From Fasciola hepatica (lineage: Eukaryota; Platyhelminthes; Trematoda; Plagiorchiida; Fasciolidae), in assembly GCA_948099385.1 (NCBI GenBank), contig CANUEZ040000014.1:1116001-1180000 (forward strand): DNA of 64,000 nt. Direction: 5' to 3'. Below are positions 52,312 to 62,075 of the stretch, in pieces. The notes under the pieces are model-generated. The model saw only the letters and a program-made list of their open reading frames with translations, was not told where the DNA came from and ran no database searches. A program made the position numbers and the translations under genes. Position 1 is the first letter of the stretch, and every line of letters begins with the position of its first letter.

Positions 52312-53640
52312 GTGGGTTTTTATCCTCCAGAGTAGTTGAGGTTGCCTGTGGGGTGACCACAACGTCCTCTGGCTTGGGCACACTTCTAGAGGGGAGCACA
52401 ACTTCTGTGTCACTATCATCAGGTATATATTTTGAAAAAATCGTTAGTACGTCTGCCTTTTCACTGTTGCTAGCAGCTCTTCTGCCTTCCTTGAAGTGTA
52501 GTTCTCCCACCTTTTGCCTGGGGGCAGCCTTTGATTTTATATGGACGTGAAGTCTCTTCGGGTCCGACCTTACTTGCAAGGTCAGTTCTAGTTCAAATTT
52601 GTACTTCGCCGAGTGTCGGACCTTGATGGTACTGTTCCGTTTTTGCTTGTATTTTCCCATGAACTGTGGCCATGAGGCCGCGGGCATCTCGGCCAGCAAC
52701 TTTTCCCTTGTTGTAACACCCTTTTATTCGCAAGTGTCCACCATGAGGACTTATTATGGTTCTTCGTGCTCCTGGCAGGAGCAAATTCCTCCGTAAGGGC
52801 TAATGAACCGCCTCTGATGATTTCCCATCTCTCCTCTAGTGTCGGGTTTTCGCTCTGCGGCAGCCAGTTCATCTCTTGGGCTTCCTCTGAGGGAGTTTCT
52901 CTACCTGTTGGTCCAAAATTTCTAACAGGTCTCGTGCTTTCAGGCTTTTTCGCGTTTTCTTTAGGAGGGTGAGCTCCTAAAGGCTACCTTTCCCTGGAGG
53001 TGCCTGGCTCATCATTCCACCGACGTCATGTTTGTTGGTGGTAAATACGAGGCCTAGAAGAGATGGTGCTTGACCCGTGCGATATCTGATAGGTTTGTTG
53101 ACATGTTTTCATAAGTTGCACCGCTCTGGCCAGTCCACGAGTGCCCCTTAAATTCTGTGGCGGCTCCTCTCTGCTCCACCCAGTTAACGTTGGGTGCTTT
53201 GAAATCCACCGTCAACACCAGGTCTGGGGCAATCTGTTTGACTCAGGACTGAAAATTAGGCACTTTCCCATTTTCTTCCTGCAGTGTATCTGAACTGCGA
53301 TAGATATAGACGATCACATGATTTCTGTTCCCTATTCGTAGACCATGTGCGATCGAACCAATTCAGTTCAGTTCAGCTTTCAGGGCTTGACAACAGCCTG
53401 ACGGATAGTCAACTATCTTGCTATAGATAGCTTCTTGATCTCCAGATGTTTCGGCTTCGGGGAGATTCGCCTCTTTTCGTAGGCGCTTCAGGGCGTAGGA
53501 CTGGCGGCCGATGCCAATTGTAGTCCAGTTTCTTGCTCCGGTGTGTCCACGCTTCCCATCGGGCTTCGATTTCTTGGAATCCCTGTCAGTCGATGGGTCG
53601 AAAGTTAAGTCTCGTGGCATTCATCGAGTCGCTGTCCGGG
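51769..53640 (-). pseudogene. CR1-C ORF2, endonuclease to RT block A
   Basis: RQSYALKRLRKEANLPEAET near 53,510 is like the start of CR1 ORF2. The endonuclease end is seen in shifted frames as VNWVEQR near 53,170 and GQAPSLLGLVFTTNKHDVGG near 53,070-53,030, the SLLDLV-TN motif. The linker piece 52,699-52,259 has QKRNSTIKVRHSAKYKFELE, RLHVHIKSKAAPRQKVGELH and KADVLTIFSKY, then KNPHKAAGSNEIYPAMVKPL. The RT starts at 52,053 with AQYGFVKGRSRF and CYLDLGKASDAVAH, differing from the left copy by A for T. Confidence 0.75.
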
Positions 53641-53810
53641 GAAGGCAGTGGGATCAAATTGTCGATAGAGTAAGGCCTCCGCAACAGGCACTTCCGTTTG
53701 TCATGCAAAAGTTGGCCACCGGCATCTCATCTCCCTTGTAATGAAGGAAAAGTAGAAGGTCTAAGAGGCATCAAGATGGCGTGGGTGATAAATCAATGAG
53801 AAGAGAAGGA

Positions 53811-53849
53811 AAATAATAATAATAATAGTAGTAATAATAATGGTAATAA
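53811..53849. repeat. (AAT)n / (ATT)n tail of CR1-D
   Basis: AATAATAATAATAATAGTAG-type repeat. On the minus strand it is an ATT tail directly after the CR1-D RT end, as in other CR1 copies of the window. Confidence 0.85.
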
Positions 53850-53859
53850 AGAAAGTGGA

Positions 53860-55358
53860 GGACAGAAGCCAGGATGGAAGTTCTTCTGAATGCTATTCCT
53901 TGTGTCACGGGCACTCCGAAAATACATGTGTCCACGCAAAGTCCGACCTCTTTTTAAAGCCAATGACGGTATCTTCTGCCGCAGCATCCACAGAGAGTTT
54001 TTATTTCAGTCACTTATTCCCCCGTATGAGAAGAACTGGGCTCCGATATTCTTGTTGGCCCTTGGCTTGACGAGCTTCAGCTCATGCTCTTGGAGGGTGA
54101 AATTTCTGTCGCGAGCAAATAACGGCCTGTTCATTCTAAAAATACCTTTCGGTTCCTTCATTGTTTCTGTCAGGTCTCCTGTAGCACGTCTACGCATGAA
54201 TGAGAAAAAATTCAACGATGCCGGTCTGTCCTCACACCTCAGTTCCCCAAGGCCGGCTATCTCTCCTGTTAGCCTCCTTTGTACCCTCTGCAGTGTGTGG
54301 GTGTCCCCAACCGACTCAAGAGCCCAGCCATGGACCACGTACTCTTGATGGAGGTCGTACCGGTACAGAGTAAAGTGGTGGCTTGGCTCTAAAGTCTCTT
54401 GAAGTCATTGCTCTTCGCAGGTGGCACATAACTACGTTTGTCCCGTTGGTCGCTGACTGGCGCTGCTCCGAAGGCTTGAAGTTTCTTGTTAGAACTATCC
54501 GCAGGTAAAGGATCTCTGCCTTCTGAGCCTTTGGTCCTGAATTGTCGAGGTTCGAGTAGCGGGGCCTCAGGATCCATCTGCCAGCAGTCGTGTACATTTA
54601 CCTGTGTTCAGGGGTAGGCCCCGGGCCGTTATCCAGTTATGAGTCGAATCTTGATCCATCTGAACCAGGTGGGGTCAGGAGGCCCGACGACTTTCAAGTA
54701 GTCCACGGAAAAAATGGTGACAAGAGGGCAGCCCCTGGGTCATTCACATATGCCAGGAAAAGTACTAGTTCCAACGCTGATCCTTGCGGCACCCCACTAG
54801 TCGCAGTTGCCGTTGTGGACTAAGCGCTTTTGCCTTGGACGCGGAGCCGACTGTCGCACAGGTAGGCCTGTAACCAGCCCATTAGACCGGTAGACATATT
54901 CACCCTACCCAGTTTACGCAGCAACAGTATGTTCCACACTATTGAAGGCTTTGCGAAAGTTCAAAATAACATACTTGAACTTCCTCACCTCGGTCTAGTC
55001 CCCGAGCTACCTTATCATGGAGGCTCAGGAGGTTGCTAGGGCAGGACTATTCTCCTTGATCCGTGCAGTTCGCCTGCGTCCAGGTGACTTAACTCTGGGG
55101 GCCTCACCAGTGCAGTCTCAGTGAGTCTTCCCGTTACCTTTAGAACTACCGGCGATAGACTAACGGCCCGATAGTTCACCACTTCACCCCTCCCCCCACC
55201 TTCGTGAATTGGTACGACTTCCGCTGCCCTCCATTCGGCAGGCAGTCTCCCCCCCTGAGGGATTTGTAGTGTGGCTTAGCGAAAGGCACTGCTAGTATCC
55301 TGGCTAGTGGTTTCGAGATTGCAGGGTGTATGCCTTCCTGTCCAGGGTTCTCCCTCAT
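53860..55358 (-). pseudogene. CR1-D reverse transcriptase
   Basis: The piece 55,358-55,176 has REGIHPAISKPLARILAVPF-like blocks and FTKVGGGVKW. Shifted frames then show a block A remnant with KLGRVNMSTGLMGWLQAYLC near 54,900, and SGVPQGSALELVLFLAYVND (block B) near 54,790. The piece 54,597-54,316 ends the palm; 54,338-54,006 is the thumb: SVGDTHTLQRVQRRLTGEIA, ASLNFFSFMRRRATGDLTET and FSYGGISDWN. The catalytic YADD segment is not recognisable. Many frame changes show decay. Confidence 0.8.
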
Positions 55359-55399
55359 TCAGGTGCCTTTGAGGCCAGTAAAACATTCCGGCAATATCT

Positions 55400-56184
55400 C
55401 AAACTCCTGTATCAGACTGGGCCCATACCCCCTGGAGGAGGCCGTGGACCAAATTATTCCACCCTGTGTACCTCCACGAATTACCCCCTTAGCAATTCTG
55501 TCCTCTGCAAGCTGTCCCCGGCTCTTTACTCATTCCCATTCCTTACTTCACCCATTGATACCGTCGTGGCTTCATTCGCCCGTAAGTAGTTACAGGACAC
55601 TGAGTGCACTTTTGCTGTCATAAAGATGCCCAATCAGTGAGGTAATTCCTTCGAACTCTGTTGTTCCATGGTCTTTTGCTTATTCTTTCCCACTAGACGA
55701 ACCCTCCATGCCCTTCACTCTTCTGAGACCTTCGCCCTACTGAGTGTCCACACCTCAAAGCAGTTGTTTGTACTGCTTTCACAGCACGGTGGCAAGCCTC
55801 TTCTCCGAACTCTGCCCATTAGAGCTACTTCCTTCGTCACACGTCGTAAGTTGCTTCTGACGAACCCCCAGATTTCTTCCACGCCGCCATCAGTGTCCCA
55901 AGCTAGCAATTTTGCCGTCGCTGTCAAAGATCTCTCATTCAATCTCCTGAAGGGCATTCTCCACTTATCTGGCAGGTCACCACCCCCCCCACCGACCGGG
56001 AAACAGGGGCTTGAGAATTTTGTGGTACTTCCCTCCAGAGGGCATCAATACGAACCTCTTGTACTTGTGCAAGAAATTTGGATTTAACTAGATCCAATAT
56101 CCCTTGAGCCTGACCCTTCCTCCATCTGGTGTGCCGGTGGATATGCTGCAATAAAGCATTCTCTTCAGTGCGGTCAAGCAACAT
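55400..56184 (-). pseudogene. CR1-D endonuclease end and linker
   Basis: The frame 56,184-55,939 has LLDRTEENALLQHIHRHTRW, RKGQAQGILDLVKSKFLAQV and EVRIDA: the segment near the catalytic end of CR1 endonucleases, which normally reads RWR-GQ-SLLDLV-TN. 55,957-55,715 is linker-like with no catalytic role. The first two thirds of the endonuclease are missing. Confidence 0.65.
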
Positions 56185-56229
56185 CTGGCCAAAAGACCTA
56201 GCTGGAGCCCAATTTGCTTGCTAGCCTAT

Positions 56230-56720
56230 TTCTGACTCTTCAAAATTCTCCAGATCTACACGAATTTCAGCGTTTCTGGCAGATATAAGTAGGCATTCTA
56301 GCAGACCTTCAGTCAAAGTCAGCTTGACGTATGTATCAGGTTGTCTTGCTTTTTTCTTTTTCCATCGTTTAGGCTTGGTTTTACGGCACACCACTGTGCG
56401 TCCGTAATTTATTACCGCGAAAAATTAGCTAAACCCTTTACTGGGAAATCTAGATCCATACCTACCACAAATCACCCTTTGTGGGCCCATCTATAAAATA
56501 ATTGGCCATTGTTTGCTAAATCACCCATTTCAATTATCGTTTCGTCCCTGGCTGAAAATCCAACACCCCTTCGTCCATACAGTGGAACCACCTGGTCAAC
56601 CCTGCTTGTGGCCATCCTAGGTAACCTTCTGTAGAATTTCGGCCCTGTTCCGTATCTAGGCTTTTTGCAGTCGCCCAATAACCAACAAAACTAGTTGATT
56701 ATCTGAAGCCTACAGTCACA
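56230..56720 (+). other. leader region before CR1-E ORF1
   Basis: No ORF of note on the plus strand; a 68-codon minus frame (56,472-56,678) has no motif. Probably the 5' UTR of CR1-E or sequence between elements. Confidence 0.45.
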
Positions 56721-57600
56721 ATGCGCAATTCCAAAAGAAGCAGACCAGCCAGTAAGATTTTGCCACGCGTAACCTTACGTCTCCCAGTCACTACACCACG
56801 CTGCGTCTCATTAACAAACATCCATGACGAGGCACAAAACAACATTGACAGCCTCTTACAACACCTTGGCTCACTCGAATCGCAAATTGAAGCTCCTGAC
56901 AGAGCCATCAAAATTCTGACACTACTGGCTCAACTCCTCGGGCACTCTATGGTAAACAGGGGCTGGAACTTAGTTGCCACGTGTACCTTTACTGACAGAA
57001 TATCTTCGGAGATTTCAAAACGAACAAGAAACCCGAATCATGACATTGTATTTACCATTACCGATAGGGCTCAGCAAAACATAGTCGACAGTACCTTACT
57101 AAAGGCCGCTAACGTGGAACTGGTGATATGCAGTGGCAGAAGAATACGAAAGAAAACAACGGCACCAATGCCCCCTGCCCTCCAACTTTCGGACTCACTG
57201 ACAGCCAGTGAGATTGTTCATAAACGAAGCGCCATTGCCATTACCTCGCCTTACAAAACTTTCGAATAGCATCTGAAAAAACGCCACCACGGCGAGAAGT
57301 GCTGTAAAAGTTGAACTCTCTCAAACATTCAGGGCATGAATCCGCCAAAAAGACACCTACCCCCTGCATTCCCCTGACCAAATCTATGCGGTCAATGCCT
57401 ATGAGCCAACAACTGTCTGATGTAGACCTTGAGGTAACGCTTAGACCTGCCCCAAGTCCACCAGTCTCCAAGCTCCCTAGACTCGTCAATAGTGTCGCAG
57501 ATTCCTGGGACTCAAATACACCGAGTCCTGCCAGACAGCCTAGCTCTGTGCACAAGGAGCAGCTACCTAAATCGTGTAGCCTCCCTAACCTAACAACTTA
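56721..57600 (+). CDS. CR1-E ORF1 (RRM-like nucleic-acid-binding protein)
   Basis: An open frame of 182 codons (56,721-57,269) starts MRNSKRSRPASKIL, has a predicted helical region with NNIDSLLQHLGSLESQIEAP, then ATCTFTDRISSEISKRTRNP, HDIVFTITDRAQ and LLKAANVELVICSGRRIRKK, corresponding to KRFNKRxNAIVFN-PDR and LLKAC in CR1-B ORF1. It continues in another frame at 57,311-57,601, Pro/Ser-rich. ORF1 proteins of this type coat element RNA. The main frame is unbroken, but the protein is shorter than usual for CR1 and a frameshift near 57,270 separates the end. Confidence 0.65.
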
Positions 57601-58240
57601 GAATCATTCTCTCAAGGCGACATGTAAATCAACGTACCGTCTTTCTTGTCCCCACCATCTGGTTGCGGCTGAAACCCAACCACTGGACAGCAACATTCCA
57701 CTGCCAGATCATTCTCGTTCGAATCAAATCCGCTAGCCCCCAGGGCATACTCCTGCAAAAAACTGCCAAGAATTAGCGTACCAAAGGACACAGTCTTGTC
57801 GTTGCCATCTGACTTATCACCCTTGGGCCGAATGTTAGTAATGATCCGTACTCAGCCCCCAATGGAGAGTGTCGGTACCGAGGGTAATCCATGGCCACAA
57901 ATCCAGAATTCGGCAACCCGCCCTCCATCCCCACTAAGGACCTCAGCGTCTAGTTTGCCGGACAACAACCGCTTTATATCACCAGGCTGCACTTCGAAGG
58001 CCCTGAAAAGATCAGAAGCGAACAGATACCCTAGTAGGATGTCACTAATGCAGGGGCCTACAATTTCCGTTCCCAAAAGAGATAGTTTCCCATACCGTTT
58101 TTCTTCCCAGCGAAATCCCAGCTCTACGCGCACTTATACGACAATAATCGCAAACCACCTCACGGCCATTACTCATAGCTGCACCTGCCTACCTCATAAT
58201 TTCCTAACATTTCTGTGCCTCCACCGTTTATCCCGTTAGT
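57601..58240 (+). other. CR1-E region between ORF1 and UTR-like insert
   Basis: A 147-codon frame at 57,796-58,239 is Ser/Pro/Arg-rich without motifs; it may be an ORF1 extension or non-coding. A 93-codon frame runs opposite. I see nothing firm. Confidence 0.4.
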
Positions 58241-59250
58241 CCCATTATCATACCAAAGTTACCGTTTTGCCCCACCATCGCCTATCCCACTACAGCCTAT
58301 TTACCCGCAGGAAACATCCACACACGCCTTCACGTAAACTTACCTCATCAGCGGCATACAGTCCCACAATCTCTTCTCTCATCTTGCCCTAATGGACCAC
58401 TTTCCATTACCGGCACCCTGTCAGTCGTTCATAACCTCGATAGCACACCGAACCCCACAGGCCATCTAGGCAACGCTGCGTATTACCACTACCTTCTAAA
58501 ATGACCTCAGTATACCCCCTCCACCAACTGCCGTTTCCTGTCCTTCCCCAACTGGGCAAGCCGCATCGACAGGCGACGAAGCTACTCCACGCTCTCCTAG
58601 TCCCTACCTTCTGAAGCTTGCTCTTACCAAAGAACAACAACAAATACCAAGGTTGTCACGTGGAAAAGCCACTATCTTCCATAACCCTGTATTCTGTCAC
58701 TGCACTGGAGCATCAAACGATCCCGACGAATCAGGACAAGTAGCAAGACTACTTCGTCAAAGGTCTTCTCATTAATCACGGTGAGTTTTGTGTCCTGTCC
58801 GCCGACAATCCACTGCAAAGTACCAATGCTTCATTGACATCTAATCCACTGCAGTGCACCTCACCTTTTCTCCATCGTTCCTCGCTATTGCAGTTACTTA
58901 TACCAAATTCCAGCCTTTCTCATGTTTACCAGTCTGCCTCCATATGTAATTGCCCGGGACCAGCCATTCAGTCCATCTGACCTTGACTTTCAAACTCACC
59001 GGGCGTCCATTAAAATCCGCTCTTGAGCTCATTTAATCTCCACACAATCTCTATGGTGTGCATACGTTTATCCTATTTTCATCCTACTTTATTCCCCCTT
59101 CTGAGCCTTTTTATCCAACATTTTCATGAGAGTCTCCATATTACCATGAATTATATCTGTCCATTCCATCACCTGTATCAACATGATCATGCACATGGCA
59201 TGCTTCGGGCGCTTCCAAAATAAGCCACTATTATTATTATTATTAATCCA
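58240..59250 (+). mobile_element. CR1 3'-UTR-only copy with ATT tail (5'-truncated)
   Basis: 58,782-58,960 matches 63,675-63,860 in the CR1-E 3' UTR. 59,205-59,250 (GCATGCTTCGGGC then AAATAAG, then ATT repeats) matches the 3' end of CR1-B near 37,700. This is therefore the 3' end of a CR1 copy, yet ORF2 of CR1-E begins only 55 bp later. A short, 5'-truncated CR1 inserted between ORF1 and ORF2 is the simplest reading. Confidence 0.6.
59228..59246. repeat. (ATT)n CR1 3' tail
   Basis: TATTATTATTATTATT-type tract ending the UTR-only CR1 copy. Confidence 0.85.
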
Positions 59251-59304
59251 AAAATAATTATTTCTGGGTCATCCGCGGCTGAACCTTCTGAAGCCATCGC
59301 TAAG

Positions 59305-60185
59305 ATGTCCAAAGTTCACCATTCTTCCTCTTCAGTAATTGCTCCAACTCATGTTCCTCCCCGTGGACTTACTCAGACGAACAACTCCCGTAAGTTACCT
59401 AAGCTAGACACTCAGGTCCACATGAATGGTTTATCCCTCATCTCGTTCAACTCCCGGTCCATCTTTGATAAAGTTCATCACCTGAAACACTGAGTCATAA
59501 CACCCAGTCTTAACATCATCCTTATTACTGGAACCTGGTTCACCGAACACACTCCCACAAGCAGGATTATGCCTGAAGGATACAAGGATTTCAGAGTGAA
59601 TAGGATTGACAGACGCGGAGGTGGGCGCATAGTGTACGCACAGCGAGCTCTTTCGGTAATCCCCATTAGACATGCCACACTCGACTCAATTCCGGATTCT
59701 CTTTGGCTCACAATTCGGTTCTCAACTGTAGTTACGCGCATTGGTTGTGTCTATCGCCCGCCTCCCTCTACTATTACAGACCTGCCTCCCTTACTTGAAG
59801 CCTTTGGTTATCTCTTCTACTTTTGGCAGCAAAAATCACAGCCGGTGATCTGAACTGGCCTAAAATGTCCTGGGCGAACCTCATAGCACCTCACCACCAC
59901 ATAGACTTCGTCCCATATACTCACATTTGGGGCTGGGTGCGACACGTTGAAGCCCCCACTAGAAACGCCAAAATCCTAGATCCTGTATTCACTCAGAGCT
60001 TTTCCAACACTTCGGTTTCCGTTCTGCACGAATTTTCGGGTAGCGACCATAAGATAGTGCCCGGTAATCTTTCATTCTATCTCTATCCATCAGACTATCT
60101 GACCACGGTCAAAGATTCCCCCCGTTTAAATTGGAACCCTTTGGCCAACCTCATCTGTAACCAAGACTGGAGCAGTTTTTTCTAA
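59305..60185 (+). pseudogene. CR1-E ORF2 endonuclease
   Basis: Begins MSKVHHSSSSVI with LISFNSRSIFDKVHHLKH and a stop; the frame shifts to SLNIILITGTWFTEHTPTSR, EGYKDFRVNRIDRRGGGRIV, DSIPDSLWLTIRFST and GCVYRPPPSTI (59,569-59,853). A further shift gives ITAGDLNWPKMSWANLI (GDLN for the catalytic GDFN), EAPTRNAKILDPVFTQSFSN and FSGSDHKIV (catalytic DH) up to 60,185. The catalytic Glu of the ET-W motif is G. Two frameshifts and a stop. It is the counterpart of 48,846-49,674 in CR1-B. Confidence 0.8.
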
Positions 60186-60202
60186 CGACCGACCCCCTAC
60201 AG

Positions 60203-62075
60203 GTGGCTGATCAACTTTACCTTAAAATGGGAGACGGCCTCTCGAAACTCAGCCTGATAGCCAAAAACTCCTCCCTTAGAAAGTTCACATTTGCCTCCCT
60301 TTATCGGAAGTACTCTAAGATGCAAAGACTTTACCTCCGAAACCACGACATCCCTCTGCTTATGGGACTAACATGTCTTATTAATATTATCCGGGACCTA
60401 AAGGAAGACCAGCTCCGCAACAAAGAAGCCAAAGCCCTAAAACATCCCGACAAAGCGCTGAAACTCTCACTTTTACGTAAATCTAGGATTTCGGCAGCAG
60501 GTACTACGATCCAGTGCGTTGTGTTCCCGAATGAAACTTCGGTCAACTTCCCTTCTAATATGGCTGAGGCCTTTAACCATTACCCCACCTATTCCATGGC
60601 ATCCGCCTCAGACACAGTCCCCCCGAATCCTCTTGCTGTTACCAGCTCTTCTTTACCTACTCTAACCTTTGAAGTATACGTTATTTCCGGGCGCATTTCA
60701 CGCTATAAAACGTCTGCCCATCCTGGACCAGCCGCAATCATTAACGGTAGATCGATGCTTCCAATTTCATCAATAAACCTATTTACTTTGTCATCAAAAC
60801 CAGTCTGGTGCCGCCGAACTGGAAGCGTTTAGTCATCATTCCATGACACAAACAAGGACCCGTCCAAGATCTCGCTAATTACCGTCCCATCAACCATACC
60901 CCTATCATTTCCAGAATAATGGAAACGACTGTAAAGATGGCATTATTGCCCACCTTCTCACTTCAAACCTTCTTGGCGGTAGGCAGCACGAAATTCTCAA
61001 ATCGCGATCAAAAGCCACATGTCAGTTTGACTTCCTCAACCTAGCCACTAAGGCTGTTGAGAGCAGGCAGACATTAGTAATTGACTACCTAGACCTGCCG
61101 GAGGATTTTGACCGTGTTCCACACCATCACCTCGCCGCTAAATTGCGTTCGTTTGGCATTGATGATCCGCTGCTTTCTTGGCTGCAATCTTATCTCACCC
61201 ATCGTTCTCAATTGGCCCCCACCAATGGATATACTTTAAACCCGAAATCTGTTACAAGTGGCGTTATACAGGGCAGCGTACTGGGTCCTCTCCTATTTAT
61301 AATGTACATTATTGACGCATTGGATCTGGTGCAATACGACACGCCATTCTTGTTTGCAAATGATATTAAAGTGGACTACTCTTTCGATTCCAATAATGCT
61401 ACCCCTACTCGTTGCAGGATTTTCGCAGACCTCTCTGCACTCGACCGCTGGTGCCACTCCTGGATGATGAGCTTTTTCACAGATAAGTGCGAGGTTCCAA
61501 CCTACAAATTCCAATTGCCCACTGGACCCGTAACGCTTGGTGGGTCCTCAATAGCCAGTTGACCTACCAATCGCGATTTGGGCCTCAACTAATCCTGCTC
61601 CTTCAACTGCTCTGCGCACGCCGCCATCCAAGCGGCCAAGGCCAGAGGAAGGGTGGCCCATCTCTTCCGCTCCTTTCGTCTCGGGGACAGTATAATCAGC
61701 ATCTACAAATCCCGCATCGGGCTTTTGCTTGAATACTGCCCAATAATATTTTCTGACATGACAGAATTTGACAGAGCTGCTCTAGAAAGCATACGGAGGC
61801 GTTTAACCAAACAACTAGTCGCCTAGTTCACGTTGTTAACCTATAGAGAACGATGCCAACATCTGAATCCTGACTCACTCTGGCTCCGCCGCACGAGACT
61901 AAACTTAGTCTTCTTATTTAACCGGCTCAGTAACCGGTCTCTTTCCCTTAACCCAGTAAGCTTCCCCTGTGAAACCTTTTACTCAGTCCGGAACAGGCCT
62001 TTTACTGTCCCTCCTAATACAGCTAAATCGGCCATACGGTCACACATTTTTCCTCTTGTCTACTCCGAATTCTAG
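60203..62075 (+). pseudogene. CR1-E ORF2 linker and reverse transcriptase
   Basis: The linker 60,203-60,832 has LRKFTFASLYRKYSKMQRLY and AEAFNHYPTYSMA, AHPGPAAIINGRS. Block A is out of frame near 61,080 (YLDLPEDFDRVPHHH). From 61,143: RSFGIDDPLLSWLQSYLTHR, VTSGVIQGSVLGPLLFIMYI (block B) and PFLFANDIKVDYSFDS (FAND for YADD). The C-terminus at 61,487-62,075 has LLEYCPIIFS out of frame, DSLWLRRTRLNLVFLFNRLS and SHIFPLVYSEFWN-like end. Catalytic loss and several frameshifts. It corresponds block for block to 46,774-48,501. Confidence 0.8.

Larger units (their letters stand above)
51630..53740 (-). mobile_element. CR1-C, upstream (5') half
   Basis: Minus-strand ORF2 start region (53.7-53.4 kb), endonuclease remnant (53.4-52.98 kb), linker (52.9-52.3 kb) and first part of the RT (52.3-51.63 kb). 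The rest is at 36.06-37.67 kb beyond CR1-B. Confidence 0.8.
53800..56230 (-). mobile_element. CR1-like element, 5'-truncated (CR1-D)
   Basis: Minus-strand order is endonuclease end (56.18-55.94 kb), linker (55.9-55.4 kb), RT (55.36-54.34 kb), RT C-terminus (54.34-53.86 kb), short UTR and ATT tail (53,811-53,849). It lies between the CR1-C start and the plus-strand CR1-E. Truncation within the endonuclease is usual for non-LTR insertions. Confidence 0.85.
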
